Part shown: positions 14,798 through 23,320 of the stretch, piece after piece
How the letters are laid out: every line of letters begins with the position of its first letter
Position numbering within the stretch: the stretch's first letter is position 1
Origin: Henriciella sp.
Lineage (GTDB): Bacteria; Pseudomonadota; Alphaproteobacteria; Caulobacterales; Hyphomonadaceae
Assembly (NCBI GenBank): GCA_002733705.1
Contig: NVWP01000036.1
Span: 1-61,321, forward strand
Reading direction: 5' to 3'
Length of the DNA stretch: 61,321 nucleotides
The notes under the pieces: generated by a model
What the model was told of the DNA's origin: nothing
Databases searched by the model: none
Seen by the model: the letters and a program-made list of their open reading frames with translations, nothing else
Translations under genes and position numbers: made by a program

Positions 14798-15781
14798 TCA
14801 AGCTATCACTTCTGAGCGGTACCCTGCGATTTTCGCGATGCTGGAATCGGCTTCCTGGATGATGCGTTCGACGATGTCTTTCACCGGAAGGACATCCTTT
14901 ACGCCGCCAGCCGACTGGCCCATGGCGAAGCAGGAGGTATCCGGGTTGAGCTTTGCTTCGTCCGTAATGCCGCCAATGCCGCCGATAACGCCGGTCTGGT
15001 TGGAGTGGATCGCCTGTTGCGGGAAGGGCTGGATGTCTTCCGGGCGGCTTTCCCAGTCCTTGATATATTCATTTGTGCGGCAGCGCATGGGCTTGCCGGA
15101 ATAGCAGCGGGTGCGGGTGGTATCGGTGTCGCCGGCGCCGATAATGGTCTGTTTGTAAAGATTGGCGGCGTGAGCTTCCTCGGAGGCGATGAAGCGGGTG
15201 CCCATCCAGACGCCGACAGCGCCAAGCGCCAGCGAGGCGGCAAGGCCGCGGCCATCATAGATGCCGCCAGCCGCAATGACCGGAATGTTCACCGCTTCGA
15301 CGGCCTGCGCGACAAGCGGCATGGTGCCGACAAGACCGGTATGCCCGCCACCTTCGCCGCCCTGCAGGATGACGGCATCACAGCCGGCCTGCTCGGCCTT
15401 GATGGCATGCTTCACCGCGCCGCCAACGACCATGACCTTCACGCCGGCCTTTTTCAGCTTTTCCATGATCGGCATGGGCACGCCGAGGCCCGCTACAAAG
15501 CTGTCTGCGCCGCCATTGATGATAACATCGACGGATTCCTCGAGGCTTTCGGGGCTGGCGGCAAGCAGGTCGACGCCGAAAGGCTTGTCGGTGAGTTCGC
15601 GCACACGCGCCATCTGCTTTTCGATGAAGTCCGGTGTCGTCCCCGCCATACCAAGGACGCCATAGCCCCCTGCATTGGACATGGCAGCGGCAAGTTCGGC
15701 ATAGGACACCCCGCCCATGCCAGCCAGCATGATCGGGTATTTAACGCCGAGAAAATCGCAAAGCGGTGTGTGAAGGCTCAT
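14798..15781 (-). CDS. Nitronate monooxygenase / FMN-dependent 2-nitropropane dioxygenase family
   Basis: An FMN-binding TIM-barrel enzyme of 327 residues. The start MSLHTPLCDFLGVKYPIMLAGMGG is typical of the family. The FMN phosphate loop and catalytic His region are GGEGGGHTG, followed by VIAAGGIYDGRGLAASLALGA. It may oxidise nitronates or act as a flavin-dependent reductase; members near fatty-acid genes can be enoyl reductases. ATG 15781 is preceded by GGGAGAA. It is probably co-transcribed with the downstream MpaB-family gene, 78 bases away. Confidence 0.92.
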   Translation of the reverse strand: MSLHTPLCDFLGVKYPIMLAGMGGVSYAELAAAMSNAGGYGVLGMAGTTPDFIEKQMARVRELTDKPFGVDLLAASPESLEESVDVIINGGADSFVAGLGVPMPIMEKLKKAGVKVMVVGGAVKHAIKAEQAGCDAVILQGGEGGGHTGLVGTMPLVAQAVEAVNIPVIAAGGIYDGRGLAASLALGAVGVWMGTRFIASEEAHAANLYKQTIIGAGDTDTTRTRCYSGKPMRCRTNEYIKDWESRPEDIQPFPQQAIHSNQTGVIGGIGGITDEAKLNPDTSCFAMGQSAGGVKDVLPVKDIVERIIQEADSSIAKIAGYRSEVIA

Positions 15782-15958
15782 TATCTTTTCTCCCAGAAAG
15801 TGCAGACCCATCAATGGCGGGTCGCGCCAATTTGTGAAGTCGTCCCGCCACGGCAGGCGAGAGTGTTAACGCCAGTGTCCGGAACCAATCGCCGTTTCAC
15901 CGATTATTTACACAGATTAACACGAGCAGACCCGGCCTCACGGCCGAAGGAGTTTAGA

Positions 15959-16300
15959 ATGAACTTCAAGATCGTACTTCTCGCCGCGTCCGCACTTCTC
16001 ATGGGGGCCTGCGGCGGTCCGGAGCAAGATGTGAGCGAAGAAGTTGGTCAGGCCTCGTCAACGCCGGATTATGTCCACGGTGAGCAGAGTGAGAATACTG
16101 ACGGCGCGGACATGATCGAAGGCGATGGGTCGGAGGTGCCAAACGATAACGACATTATCGATACCCGCCAGGATACCGGTCCCGCTAATATGGACAGCGA
16201 AGGCGCTATCCCAACGCCGGAAGATAATCTGGATACCGGTGAGACGATGCCGGAGCAGGATGGTTCGCCCGAAACAATGGACGAAACCACCCCGCAATAA
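15959..16300 (+). CDS. Small acidic hypothetical lipoprotein
   Basis: A 113-residue exported lipoprotein. The signal ends LLMGAC, giving an acylated Cys at about 19. The mature part is almost entirely Asp, Glu, Thr and Pro with no predicted fold, probably a flexible acidic tail in the periplasm or at the surface. GAAGGAGT precedes the ATG at good spacing. The same frame is open far upstream, but that part lies antisense to the nitronate monooxygenase gene and is not coding. No family recognised. Confidence 0.75.
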   Translation: MNFKIVLLAASALLMGACGGPEQDVSEEVGQASSTPDYVHGEQSENTDGADMIEGDGSEVPNDNDIIDTRQDTGPANMDSEGAIPTPEDNLDTGETMPEQDGSPETMDETTPQ

Positions 16301-16303
16301 GGC

Positions 16304-17089
16304 CTAGAAGATGGCGTAGCCGCCATCGATCAGGAATGTATCGCCTGAGTGATATGAAGATGCATCCGAGGCCAGATAGACCGCGACACCGCCAAAATCC
16401 TTCGGCTCGCCCCAGCGGCGGGCCGGAACGCGTGAAATAACCTTGGTCTGGAAGACCTCGGTATTTTGCGCGCTCTCCGTCATGTCGGTGGCGATCCAGC
16501 CCGGCAGGATGGCATTGGCGCGGATGCCATAGCGCGCGGTTTCGACAGCGATGCCTTTCAACATGGAAATGAGACCGCCCTTGGTGGCCGCATAGGCCTG
16601 ATTGCGCGCGGCGCCTTCAATGGCCGCCAGCGAAGCAACGCCCACGAGCGAGCCGCCCGGATCGCCCGCCTTGGCGCGTTCAGTAATATGTTTGGTTGCT
16701 TCGCGCAGCGTCCAGAATGCGCCGTCCAGATTGACGGCCATATTCTTGTTCCAGGTCTCGGTGTCCATCTCGGCAAAGCTGGACGCGCCGAACCCGACCC
16801 CTGCATTTGCGATACAGGTGTCGACGCGGCCGAAAGCGTCGACAGTGGCCTTCATGGCATCAACCACCGCCTTTTCATCGGAAACATCGACGCTCCACGC
16901 TTTCACGTCGCCGGCGCCAAGTTTCGACAGCGCTTCGACGGCTTCCTTGTTGGCGGCATCCTTGCGGCCCCAGATGGCGACATGAGCGTTCGAGGCGGCA
17001 AGCGCCTCTGCCATCCCGTAGCCAATGCCACGATTGCCGCCCGTGACGAGGGCCACTTTTCCTTTGAGGTCAAACGGTGCGTAGGCCAT
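16304..17089 (-). CDS. SDR family oxidoreductase
   Basis: A 261-residue classical short-chain dehydrogenase with cofactor motif TGGNRGIG (16-23), NAG motif IANAG, and catalytic Ser153, Tyr166 and Lys170 (YAATK). It resembles gluconate 5-dehydrogenase/FabG-like enzymes, but the substrate cannot be deduced. ATG 17089 has GGGAGAT upstream. Its stop lies 3 bases from the stop of the convergent lipoprotein gene. Confidence 0.92.
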   Translation of the reverse strand: MAYAPFDLKGKVALVTGGNRGIGYGMAEALAASNAHVAIWGRKDAANKEAVEALSKLGAGDVKAWSVDVSDEKAVVDAMKATVDAFGRVDTCIANAGVGFGASSFAEMDTETWNKNMAVNLDGAFWTLREATKHITERAKAGDPGGSLVGVASLAAIEGAARNQAYAATKGGLISMLKGIAVETARYGIRANAILPGWIATDMTESAQNTEVFQTKVISRVPARRWGEPKDFGGVAVYLASDASSYHSGDTFLIDGGYAIF

Positions 17090-17175
17090 GAATAATCTCC
17101 CTTGGTGTTCGCGGGCATAAAGATGAATGCGCTCGTCGATTTCAATCATGACGAAGGGGAAGGGGCGAGCCGTTT

Positions 17176-18102
17176 TCAGCGTGCGCGGAAGGATATTCCT
17201 GCCTGAGCCAGTGGCCCGCGGCCCGGTAGAACGAGGCGCAGTTCTTCTTTCTCACGATCAATCTGAAGCCGGAAAGCCTTCAGAATATCGATACCGAGCA
17301 CCATGACGGGCACGTTTTCGAGTCCCAGCATCTCCAAGAATTCAGGATTCGAAACGACAACGTCAAACCTGTCCAGCTTGACGCTGCCAAGTTCAAACCG
17401 TCTGCTGTGGAGCACAGTGATGGAGGTGGCGTTGCCCGTTGCGCCTATGAGTTCTATCGACCGGATCGCGTCGCTGGATCTGGCCGCGCCTTGGGCAAAA
17501 GCTGAGTTGACGTAGCTCAGGCTGGCGCCGGTATCGACAAGGGCAAGTCCCTCAACGCCATTGACGCGAACCTTCACAAAGGGAAGCCCCCCATGACGCT
17601 CTATGGGGAGGCGTTCCACATGGGCCCCGCGGATGCTTGCGGGCGCACGGTCATACATCAGAAGGCGATGGCGCTCGAAATCGAAATCAAGCGTACGGTA
17701 GGGCAGGGCGCTGGCGGGGAACACATTGCCTGTCGATGGAAACCTGACCTTCGAATTGTAGGCAGCGCGCAGCTCTTCCAGCTCGAATGTACCAAGTGCA
17801 AGCTGGCCAATCTGGACGAGCGGAAATGTACGCACCTCTCCGAGGCCGACAATATCGATAAGTTCCGGCACCTCGGGCAGATAAATCGCGGCGGCGTTGG
17901 CTGTTTCACGATCCAGTATGGGAAATGTTGCGGCCGTGTCGAGTATGGCCAGCGAGGTACGATCATTTACATGGACGGTGACGACGAGGTGTCCTGTATC
18001 CGTAATCTCGAATTGGACCTCGTCGCTTCCGGACGCGATTGCTGGAGCCTGTAAGGTGAGGCTCATTGCCAAAGCAGCCAGCCATTTGCGGGCGCGTGTC
18101 AC
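17176..18102 (-). CDS. Periplasmic retropepsin-like aspartic protease, two-lobed
   Basis: A 308-residue exported protein with a signal peptide ending APAIASG. It has two tandem retropepsin-like lobes. Lobe 1 carries ILDTAATFPIL (Asp55) and lobe 2 LVDTGASLSYV (Asp190). Each is followed by the G-L/A-G segment and an LxLG strand. Lobe 1 has Ala where the third DTG residue should be, so it may be structural. GTG 18102 is preferred because GGAGGAAAAG lies just upstream; a GTG at 18117 would place that site inside the gene. Target unknown. Confidence 0.82.
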   Translation of the reverse strand: MTRARKWLAALAMSLTLQAPAIASGSDEVQFEITDTGHLVVTVHVNDRTSLAILDTAATFPILDRETANAAAIYLPEVPELIDIVGLGEVRTFPLVQIGQLALGTFELEELRAAYNSKVRFPSTGNVFPASALPYRTLDFDFERHRLLMYDRAPASIRGAHVERLPIERHGGLPFVKVRVNGVEGLALVDTGASLSYVNSAFAQGAARSSDAIRSIELIGATGNATSITVLHSRRFELGSVKLDRFDVVVSNPEFLEMLGLENVPVMVLGIDILKAFRLQIDREKEELRLVLPGRGPLAQAGISFRAR

Positions 18103-18151
18103 TGACTTTTCCTCCACGCGCTCTTAATGGCGCGTTCGCGGGATAATGCCA

Positions 18152-18625
18152 TCAAATTCCAGTTTGCGGAAGGGCGCCGACCAGGCGGGCCCCTTCCAGT
18201 ATGATGCGCCGGGTTTCGTTCCAGAGGTCCAGTGTCTCGATCTCGGGAAGAGGGAAGAAGCGGGCCTCGGCCGCATCGTCGCCCGCGACCGGCTCTCCCC
18301 CGGTCCAGACTGCCGCAAAATCGCAGAGTACATAATGACGCGTGATCAGCGTGCCGGCGCGATTGGTGACAATGGCGTCGACGACATCGACAAGGCCTGC
18401 AATGCGAGCGGTGACGCCGGTTTCTTCCTTCAGTTCCCGCAGGGCGGCATCGCGCGCCGTCTCACCCGGTTCGATCCGACCGCCGGGAAGTGACCATTCG
18501 CCTGTCATGGGCGGGGTGCCCCGGCGGATGAGCAGCACCTGGTCAGACTTGATGCAGACAACACCTGCGGCTGGCTGTGGCCTTAGTCCATCGACGGGTT
18601 GAGGTTTTGGTGGGGTCGAATTCAT
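18152..18625 (-). CDS. Nudix hydrolase
   Basis: A 157-residue hydrolase of nucleoside diphosphate-linked compounds. The Nudix box is complete (GGRIEPGETARDAALREL followed by KEETGV). The domain starts at about residue 20 with GVVCIKSDQVLLIRRG and has ADP-ribose-pyrophosphatase-like spacing. The substrate is not predictable from the sequence. Its start faces the patatin gene, and the two share a short divergent promoter region of 47 bases. Confidence 0.9.
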   Translation of the reverse strand: MNSTPPKPQPVDGLRPQPAAGVVCIKSDQVLLIRRGTPPMTGEWSLPGGRIEPGETARDAALRELKEETGVTARIAGLVDVVDAIVTNRAGTLITRHYVLCDFAAVWTGGEPVAGDDAAEARFFPLPEIETLDLWNETRRIILEGARLVGALPQTGI

Positions 18626-18672
18626 TGTGTTCAGGCCTGCGTCAGACTAGCGAGATATCAAGAGGAGCTTCT

Positions 18673-19719
18673 ATGGCGCGATCCCCTGCAAAGGCAAAAC
18701 CCGTCAGCCTTGCCCTGCAGGGCGGTGGGGCACACGGCGCGTTCACATGGGGCGTGCTTGAGCGGCTAAGCGAGTGCGAAACGCTGGATATCCAGGCGAT
18801 CACAGCGACCTCAGCCGGCGCGATGAATGCGGCTGCCTATCTGTCGGGGCTGGCGACTGGAGGCCGGCAAGGCGGCAGGGAGGCCCTCGAGGCGTTCTGG
18901 AAAGCCGTCTCTAGCAAGGGCGCGGTCTTCAACAGCCTGCCGTCAAAGTCGGGCGCTGCCGATTTCCTGCCGTCCAATCCGTTCACAGCCTGGAGCCCGC
19001 ATAGTTTCGCATCGGCAATGTCAGCCTTTTTGAGCCCCTATGATCTCAACCCCTTCGACCTCAATCCACTGAAGGATGCTGTCACACGCACGATTGATTT
19101 CGAGGCTGTGCGGCGCTCAGGCGTGCAGCTTTTTATTGCTGCGACCAATGTCGAGACGGGCCGGGTGCGCATCTTCCGCGATGAGGACGTCACGATCGAT
19201 GCCGTCCTTGCCTCGGCCTGCCTGCCGCAGACCTTCAAGGCGGTGGAGATCGAGGGCACGCCCTATTGGGATGGGGGCTATCTCGGCAACCCGTCCCTGT
19301 TCCCGCTTTTCTATGCCAAGGCGCCGAATGACATTGTTCTGGTGACTTTAAATCCCATCCGACGCGATGGCACGCCTCGAACCGCCGGCGAGATACAGGA
19401 CCGGCTGAACGAGATTACCTTCAATGCCTCGCTTATGGGGGAGCTTCGCTCAATCGCCTTTGTCCAGAAACTCCTCAATGAAAGCCTGCTCAACAAGGCG
19501 GTCCGCAGCCAGTATCGCAACCTCAACATCCACGCGATCCGGGGCGGCGAGGTTCTGCGTGATCTCGGGCTTGAGACGAAATACGATACCAGCTGGCGTT
19601 TCCTGAATGACCTGCGTGAAAAGGGCCGTGCCGACGCCGAGAACTGGCTGGAGGCGTGTCACGGCAGTGTCGGCAAATGTTCAAGCATCGATATTCACGA
19701 GGCGTTTTTGGACGTCTAG
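18673..19719 (+). CDS. Patatin-like phospholipase
   Basis: A 348-residue lipid acyl hydrolase with a Ser-Asp dyad. The oxyanion hole is LQGGGAHGAF, the nucleophile elbow is ATSAG (GxSxG variant with Thr at the first position) and the catalytic Asp is in WDGGY. No signal peptide, so it acts in the cytoplasm or on the inner membrane. GAGGAGC precedes the ATG. The C-terminal part (ISxN..LM.ELRSIAFVQKLL type) matches the family usually annotated as patatin-like protein. Convergent with rsmD, the stop codons overlapping through CTAG. Confidence 0.92.
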   Translation: MARSPAKAKPVSLALQGGGAHGAFTWGVLERLSECETLDIQAITATSAGAMNAAAYLSGLATGGRQGGREALEAFWKAVSSKGAVFNSLPSKSGAADFLPSNPFTAWSPHSFASAMSAFLSPYDLNPFDLNPLKDAVTRTIDFEAVRRSGVQLFIAATNVETGRVRIFRDEDVTIDAVLASACLPQTFKAVEIEGTPYWDGGYLGNPSLFPLFYAKAPNDIVLVTLNPIRRDGTPRTAGEIQDRLNEITFNASLMGELRSIAFVQKLLNESLLNKAVRSQYRNLNIHAIRGGEVLRDLGLETKYDTSWRFLNDLREKGRADAENWLEACHGSVGKCSSIDIHEAFLDV

Positions 19720-20282
19720 ATGCCGGCCAGTTTCAGCATGGTAAGGCGTGCCTTGCCGGCCTCGCGCGTGTCCACAATGTCGAAGCCGTCATGCTCGAAG
19801 CTTTCCTTGGCGTCGGTCTCGACCACGATCAGCGCGTCCGGATCCAGCCAGTTGCCGCCGGTGAGGGTTTTGAGGCAGGGCGCCACAAGATCCTTGAAAT
19901 AGGGCGGGTCCATGAAGGCGATGGTGAATGGCGCGCCCACGCCTGCGGGTTTGGGGCCGAGGTCGGTCGCGCTGCGGCGGTGAATGCGCGTATTCCCGAA
20001 AAGCTGGAAGCTCTCGATATTGTTGCGGATCGTCCCGCGCGCGGCGCTGTCGGTCTCGACGAACAGGCAGAAGGCGGCCCCGCGTGACATGGCCTCGAAG
20101 CCAAGCGCGCCCGAGCCAGCGAAAAGGTCGATGATGCGGGCGCCTTCAAGCTCCGGCGCCCAGGCGGCGTGGGCCAGCACGTTGAACAGGCTTTCGCGCG
20201 CCCTGTCCGAAGTCGGGCGGGTATCGCGGCCGGCTGGCGCGGCGATGGCCTGCCCTTTGAATTTTCCAGATATGATCCGCAT
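19716..20282 (-). CDS. rsmD: 16S rRNA (guanine(966)-N(2))-methyltransferase RsmD
   Basis: SAM-dependent methylation of G966 in 16S rRNA, 188 residues. It starts MRIISGKFKGQAI and has the SAM motif DLFAGSGALGFE and the catalytic DPPY in IAFMDPPYF. It has the usual length for the family. Its start faces tadA, so the two RNA-modification genes are divergently transcribed from a region of about 60 bases. Confidence 0.95.
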   Translation of the reverse strand: MRIISGKFKGQAIAAPAGRDTRPTSDRARESLFNVLAHAAWAPELEGARIIDLFAGSGALGFEAMSRGAAFCLFVETDSAARGTIRNNIESFQLFGNTRIHRRSATDLGPKPAGVGAPFTIAFMDPPYFKDLVAPCLKTLTGGNWLDPDALIVVETDAKESFEHDGFDIVDTREAGKARLTMLKLAGI

Positions 20283-20344
20283 GGCTGTGGCGCTTAGCAC
20301 CATGCGGGGGTGGCGAAAAGCGGGAGCGGCTGTATGAGCGACAC

Positions 20345-20806
20345 ATGAAGACAGACACCGATCATATGGCGCGGGCGATGGAACTGGCGCGCGAGGCAGC
20401 CTCCTCCGGCGAGGTGCCAGTGGGGGCGGTGGTCGTTCAGCCTGAAACCGGGGAAGTTATCGCAGAAGGGCGCAATGGCCCGATCGGTATTCATGACCCG
20501 ACGGCGCATGCCGAGATCGTCGCGATCCGGCAAGCTGGCATGAGCCGGCGCAATTACCGCCTCACGGGGCTTACGCTTTATGTGACGCTTGAGCCCTGCG
20601 CCATGTGCGCGGGGGCGATTTCCTTCGCCCGGATTGGCCGGCTGGTCTTTGCAGCGGAGGATCCCAAGGGGGGCGGCGTGATACATGGGCCGCGCTTCTT
20701 CGATCAGCCGACCTGTCACTGGCGCCCGGAAGTCTGTCAGGACCGCTCGCACGCTGAAGAGGCGGGCCAGCTTTTGAGGGATTTTTTTCGGTCGCGGCGC
20801 GGTTAA
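20345..20806 (+). CDS. tadA: tRNA-specific adenosine deaminase TadA
   Basis: A zinc enzyme making inosine at the wobble position of tRNA-Arg(ACG), essential in most bacteria. At 153 residues it is full length. The zinc/catalytic residues are His55 and Glu57 in TAHAEI and Cys85 and Cys88 in EPCAMC. An in-frame ATG at 20366 is a possible alternative start. Divergent from rsmD. Confidence 0.95.
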   Translation: MKTDTDHMARAMELAREAASSGEVPVGAVVVQPETGEVIAEGRNGPIGIHDPTAHAEIVAIRQAGMSRRNYRLTGLTLYVTLEPCAMCAGAISFARIGRLVFAAEDPKGGGVIHGPRFFDQPTCHWRPEVCQDRSHAEEAGQLLRDFFRSRRG

Positions 20807-21073
20807 GAGCGGGTGTTCGGCCGCCGCGCAGCGCCCTGCGGTGGGTGCGCCGTATAAGGACATGATCGCGGCGCTGGAAATGTGTTCCAAATAAGGCGCC
20901 TGGCTGCTTTTAACCTTTTGAAAATAATAAATTAAATTACAGAAAGTGATGCTTGTTTGCCACACGTGCAGCCGGGTGTCTGAAGTGCAGGAACGCCTCC
21001 CAGATGCCGTCGTTTCCTTCTCCGTTCCGGACATGAACCGGAGCGTAGAGTTATAAAACGAAGGAAACCTCCC
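20807..21073 (+). promoter_or_regulatory. Promoter/leader region of the outer-membrane protein gene
   Basis: 267 bases without a gene. A very AT-rich stretch around 20908-20940 stands out against the GC-rich background and probably contains the promoter and an UP-like element (candidate -35 TTGAAA at 20918-20923). An imperfect hairpin formed by CTCCGTTC and GAACCGGAG at about 21018-21041 lies in the presumed leader, and GAAGGAAA is just before the start codon. Confidence 0.4.
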
Positions 21074-21706
21074 ATGTTGAAGACCATGCTTATTGGCACC
21101 GCTGCAGCAGGTGCAATGATCGCCGCAGCCGGATCCGCTTCGGCACAAGCCTACTCCGAGGACCAGGGCTTCTATCTGCAAGGTGGCTATAGCTATCTCG
21201 ACATCCAGCCGGATGGTGCCGATAGCGGCGTCGATACCGATGCCATCACGGCGCGGGCCGGTTATCAGTTCAATGACTGGTTCAGCCTTGAGTCCGACAT
21301 CACCACCGGGATCGATGACGGTGAGTTCGACTATAATGTCGATGAGGACGAGTTCGATCTCGACGACAATAATGACGGCGACTTCAACGACCTGATCGCC
21401 GGGTCGGGCGATATCGGTCTCAACTATCTCGTCGGCATCTATGGCAAGGCTGAAGTACCGGTCACCGAACGCCTCGATGCGTTTGGCCGCGCGGGCTATG
21501 CCTTCATCGACCTTGATGCCGAAGTCCAGACGCCGGGCGGCACGGCGCTCGCCACGATCGAGGACTCAGAAGACGGCGCAGCGCTTGGCGGCGGTCTCGA
21601 ATACGCCCTGACCGACAACTGGAACCTGCGTGGTGAATATACCTGGTATGGCTTCGGCAATACCGACACCCATGCGGCGATGTTCTCGGCTGGCTACAAG
21701 TTCTAG
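21074..21706 (+). CDS. Outer-membrane beta-barrel protein (porin family, OmpA-like barrel)
   Basis: A 210-residue exported protein with a signal peptide ending GSASAQA and eight-strand-type amphipathic repeats (FYLQGGYSYLDI, ITARAGYQF, GGGLEYAL, LRGEYTWYGF). It ends AGYKF, with the terminal Phe recognised by the BAM machine. One loop (about 83-110) is extremely acidic (EDEFDLDDNNDGDF) and could bind Ca2+. Strong leader promoter and a terminator suggest an abundant monocistronic protein. Function not known; such barrels are often adhesion or stability proteins. Confidence 0.87.
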   Translation: MLKTMLIGTAAAGAMIAAAGSASAQAYSEDQGFYLQGGYSYLDIQPDGADSGVDTDAITARAGYQFNDWFSLESDITTGIDDGEFDYNVDEDEFDLDDNNDGDFNDLIAGSGDIGLNYLVGIYGKAEVPVTERLDAFGRAGYAFIDLDAEVQTPGGTALATIEDSEDGAALGGGLEYALTDNWNLRGEYTWYGFGNTDTHAAMFSAGYKF

Positions 21707-21735
21707 TCCGCTGCGATTGCCATAAAGGCAGGAAG

Positions 21736-21764
21736 CGCCGGCACCCTTTAGGTGCCGGCGTTTT
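21736..21764 (+). terminator. Terminator of the outer-membrane protein gene
   Basis: Perfect 10-bp arms (21736-21745 and 21751-21760) with a 5-base loop, followed by TTTTCG, 30 bases after the stop codon. The hairpin may also serve the convergent permease gene, though the T-tract on that strand is weak. Confidence 0.85.
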
Positions 21765-21772
21765 CGTGTGCG

Positions 21773-22519
21773 CTAGAGAAAGCCGGCGGCGCGGGCGAGG
21801 TAGACGAGGCCGATACCCGTTACCAGCCAGCGCATCCAGCGTTTGAAGTTCACGTCGCTCATCTGCTCCAGAACGAGGCCCCCAAGCCACGTGCCGCTCA
21901 TCGAAAGGGGGATGGCGAGGGCGAAAAGCCAGAGCGGCGGTATGTCGATGTTGCCGGTGGCGGCAAGAACAGGGAGGCTCCAGAAGGCAATCTTTACGAG
22001 GTGGGCCAGCACCTGGGTGACCGCTTTCGTGCCCACAATGGTTTGCCGCGTCATATCAGTGCGCACAAAGAACAGATCGAGCAGCGGGCCTGCGACCCCG
22101 GCCAGCGTATTCAGTGCCTGCACGATGAAGCCGGCGACCTCGGCCTGGCCGCGCTTCTGGATGTCGAGATCCACAACGGTGCGCGGGACCCAGACCATGA
22201 GAGGGGTGAGGCCCAGAAGCAGGTAGACGATGGTCTTGGCCGGGCGCCACGCAAGCAGAACAAGAAGAAGCACGGCGCCGAAGGACCCGGCCGCGTAGCG
22301 CGCGAAGATGGTCCAGTCGATATGGCCGCGCAGCAGCCAGGCGCGCCAGCCATTCGAGACCATCTGTATGGCCCCGTGCACGATCATGGCACTCGCCACG
22401 GGCAGGATCGCGGTGAGCACGCCCATGAGAATGAGCCCGCCCGCCATACCGAAGATACCGGAGATGAAAGCTGTCACCAGCGTGGCAAAAAGAATGATGA
22501 GAGCGCTGACCCAGCTCAT
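21773..22519 (-). CDS. Sulfite exporter TauE/SafE family protein
   Basis: An inner-membrane permease of 248 residues with about eight hydrophobic segments in two repeats. The N-terminal ALIILFATLVTAFISGIFGMAGGLILMGVL is typical of TauE/SafE (DUF81), with the small-residue motif FGMAGG. The family exports sulfite, sulfoacetate or related organic anions. No sulfur metabolism gene is nearby, so the substrate is unassigned. Divergent from the Nudix gene at 22611. Confidence 0.9.
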   Translation of the reverse strand: MSWVSALIILFATLVTAFISGIFGMAGGLILMGVLTAILPVASAMIVHGAIQMVSNGWRAWLLRGHIDWTIFARYAAGSFGAVLLLVLLAWRPAKTIVYLLLGLTPLMVWVPRTVVDLDIQKRGQAEVAGFIVQALNTLAGVAGPLLDLFFVRTDMTRQTIVGTKAVTQVLAHLVKIAFWSLPVLAATGNIDIPPLWLFALAIPLSMSGTWLGGLVLEQMSDVNFKRWMRWLVTGIGLVYLARAAGFL

Positions 22520-22610
22520 GTTTGCGGGCTTAGGCCGATTGTCCGCTTTTCGCCAGCCTTTTGCTTGGCCGGCCCTTCCCTACAAGGGCGCGGTCGCCTA
22601 GGGCCATTAC

Positions 22611-23216
22611 ATGGCAGACGATAGCGACCCGCCGAAAACAAACGGCCCATGGACGGTGCGCAGCACGGACGTTTCCTATGAGAATCCGTGGATCCGGGTT
22701 GAAACGAGTGCGGTCACCCATCCAGACGGCAGTGACGGCATCTATGGCGTCGTGCGTTATGCCAATCGTGCGATAGGCGTGCTGCCCATCGACGACACAG
22801 GCCACACCTGGCTCGTCGGGCAGCACCGGTTTCCATTTGACGCCTATAGCTGGGAACTGCCTGAAGGCGGCGGGCCGATGGCGGACGCGCCGCTGGATGC
22901 GGCGAGGCGGGAACTGGCGGAAGAGACCGGCCTTACTGCAGAGAACTGGCATGAAGTCGGGCGCTGGCACCTCTCAAATTCGGTGAGTGACGAGAAGGCC
23001 ATTGGCTATATCGCCTGGGGGCTGACCGAAGGCGAAGCGCGTCCTGAGCCCTCTGAAGAGCTGTCGGTCCGGCGGGTATCCTTCACGAAGCTGGTGACGA
23101 TGTGTCTTGAAGGAGAGATTAGTGACGGGTTCACGCACCTCATCGTGTTCGCGGCGCTGGCGCGGGCGCAAAGGGGCGAGCTTCCCGATGTTGTGGCCCG
23201 GCTGCTGGAGGCCTAG
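22611..23216 (+). CDS. Nudix hydrolase (ADP-ribose pyrophosphatase-like)
   Basis: A 201-residue protein with the ADP-ribose pyrophosphatase layout: a beta N-terminal part (VSYENPWIRVETSAV), VLPIDDTGHTWLVGQHRFP, and a Nudix box GGGPMADAPLDAARREL followed by AEETGL. The metal-binding REL.EE core is intact, but the first conserved Glu of the box is Asp. Probably hydrolyses ADP-ribose or a nucleotide sugar. Start is ATG 22611. Confidence 0.9.
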   Translation: MADDSDPPKTNGPWTVRSTDVSYENPWIRVETSAVTHPDGSDGIYGVVRYANRAIGVLPIDDTGHTWLVGQHRFPFDAYSWELPEGGGPMADAPLDAARRELAEETGLTAENWHEVGRWHLSNSVSDEKAIGYIAWGLTEGEARPEPSEELSVRRVSFTKLVTMCLEGEISDGFTHLIVFAALARAQRGELPDVVARLLEA

Positions 23217-23252
23217 ACTGAAGGCCAGCTGCGTGCATCCAGCTTTCCAAAC

Positions 23253-23286
23253 GAAGGCCCCTGCCGTGGTAAGGGCAAGGGCCTTC
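23253..23286. terminator. Hairpin between the convergent Nudix and blaR1-like genes
   Basis: Arms GAAGGCCC and GGGCCTTC enclose an inner TGCC/GGCA stem. It lies between two convergent stop codons, where a bidirectional terminator would be expected. No good T-tract follows on either strand, so this is tentative. Confidence 0.35.
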
Positions 23287-23320
23287 TATCCTGTCCAGGA
23301 TGTCTCGTGTGTGAGTGAGA

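Noticed and set aside
15005-15958. Open frame upstream of and in frame with the small acidic lipoprotein
   Set aside because: It lies antisense to the nitronate monooxygenase; the lipoprotein has its own ribosome site, signal and lipobox at 15959.
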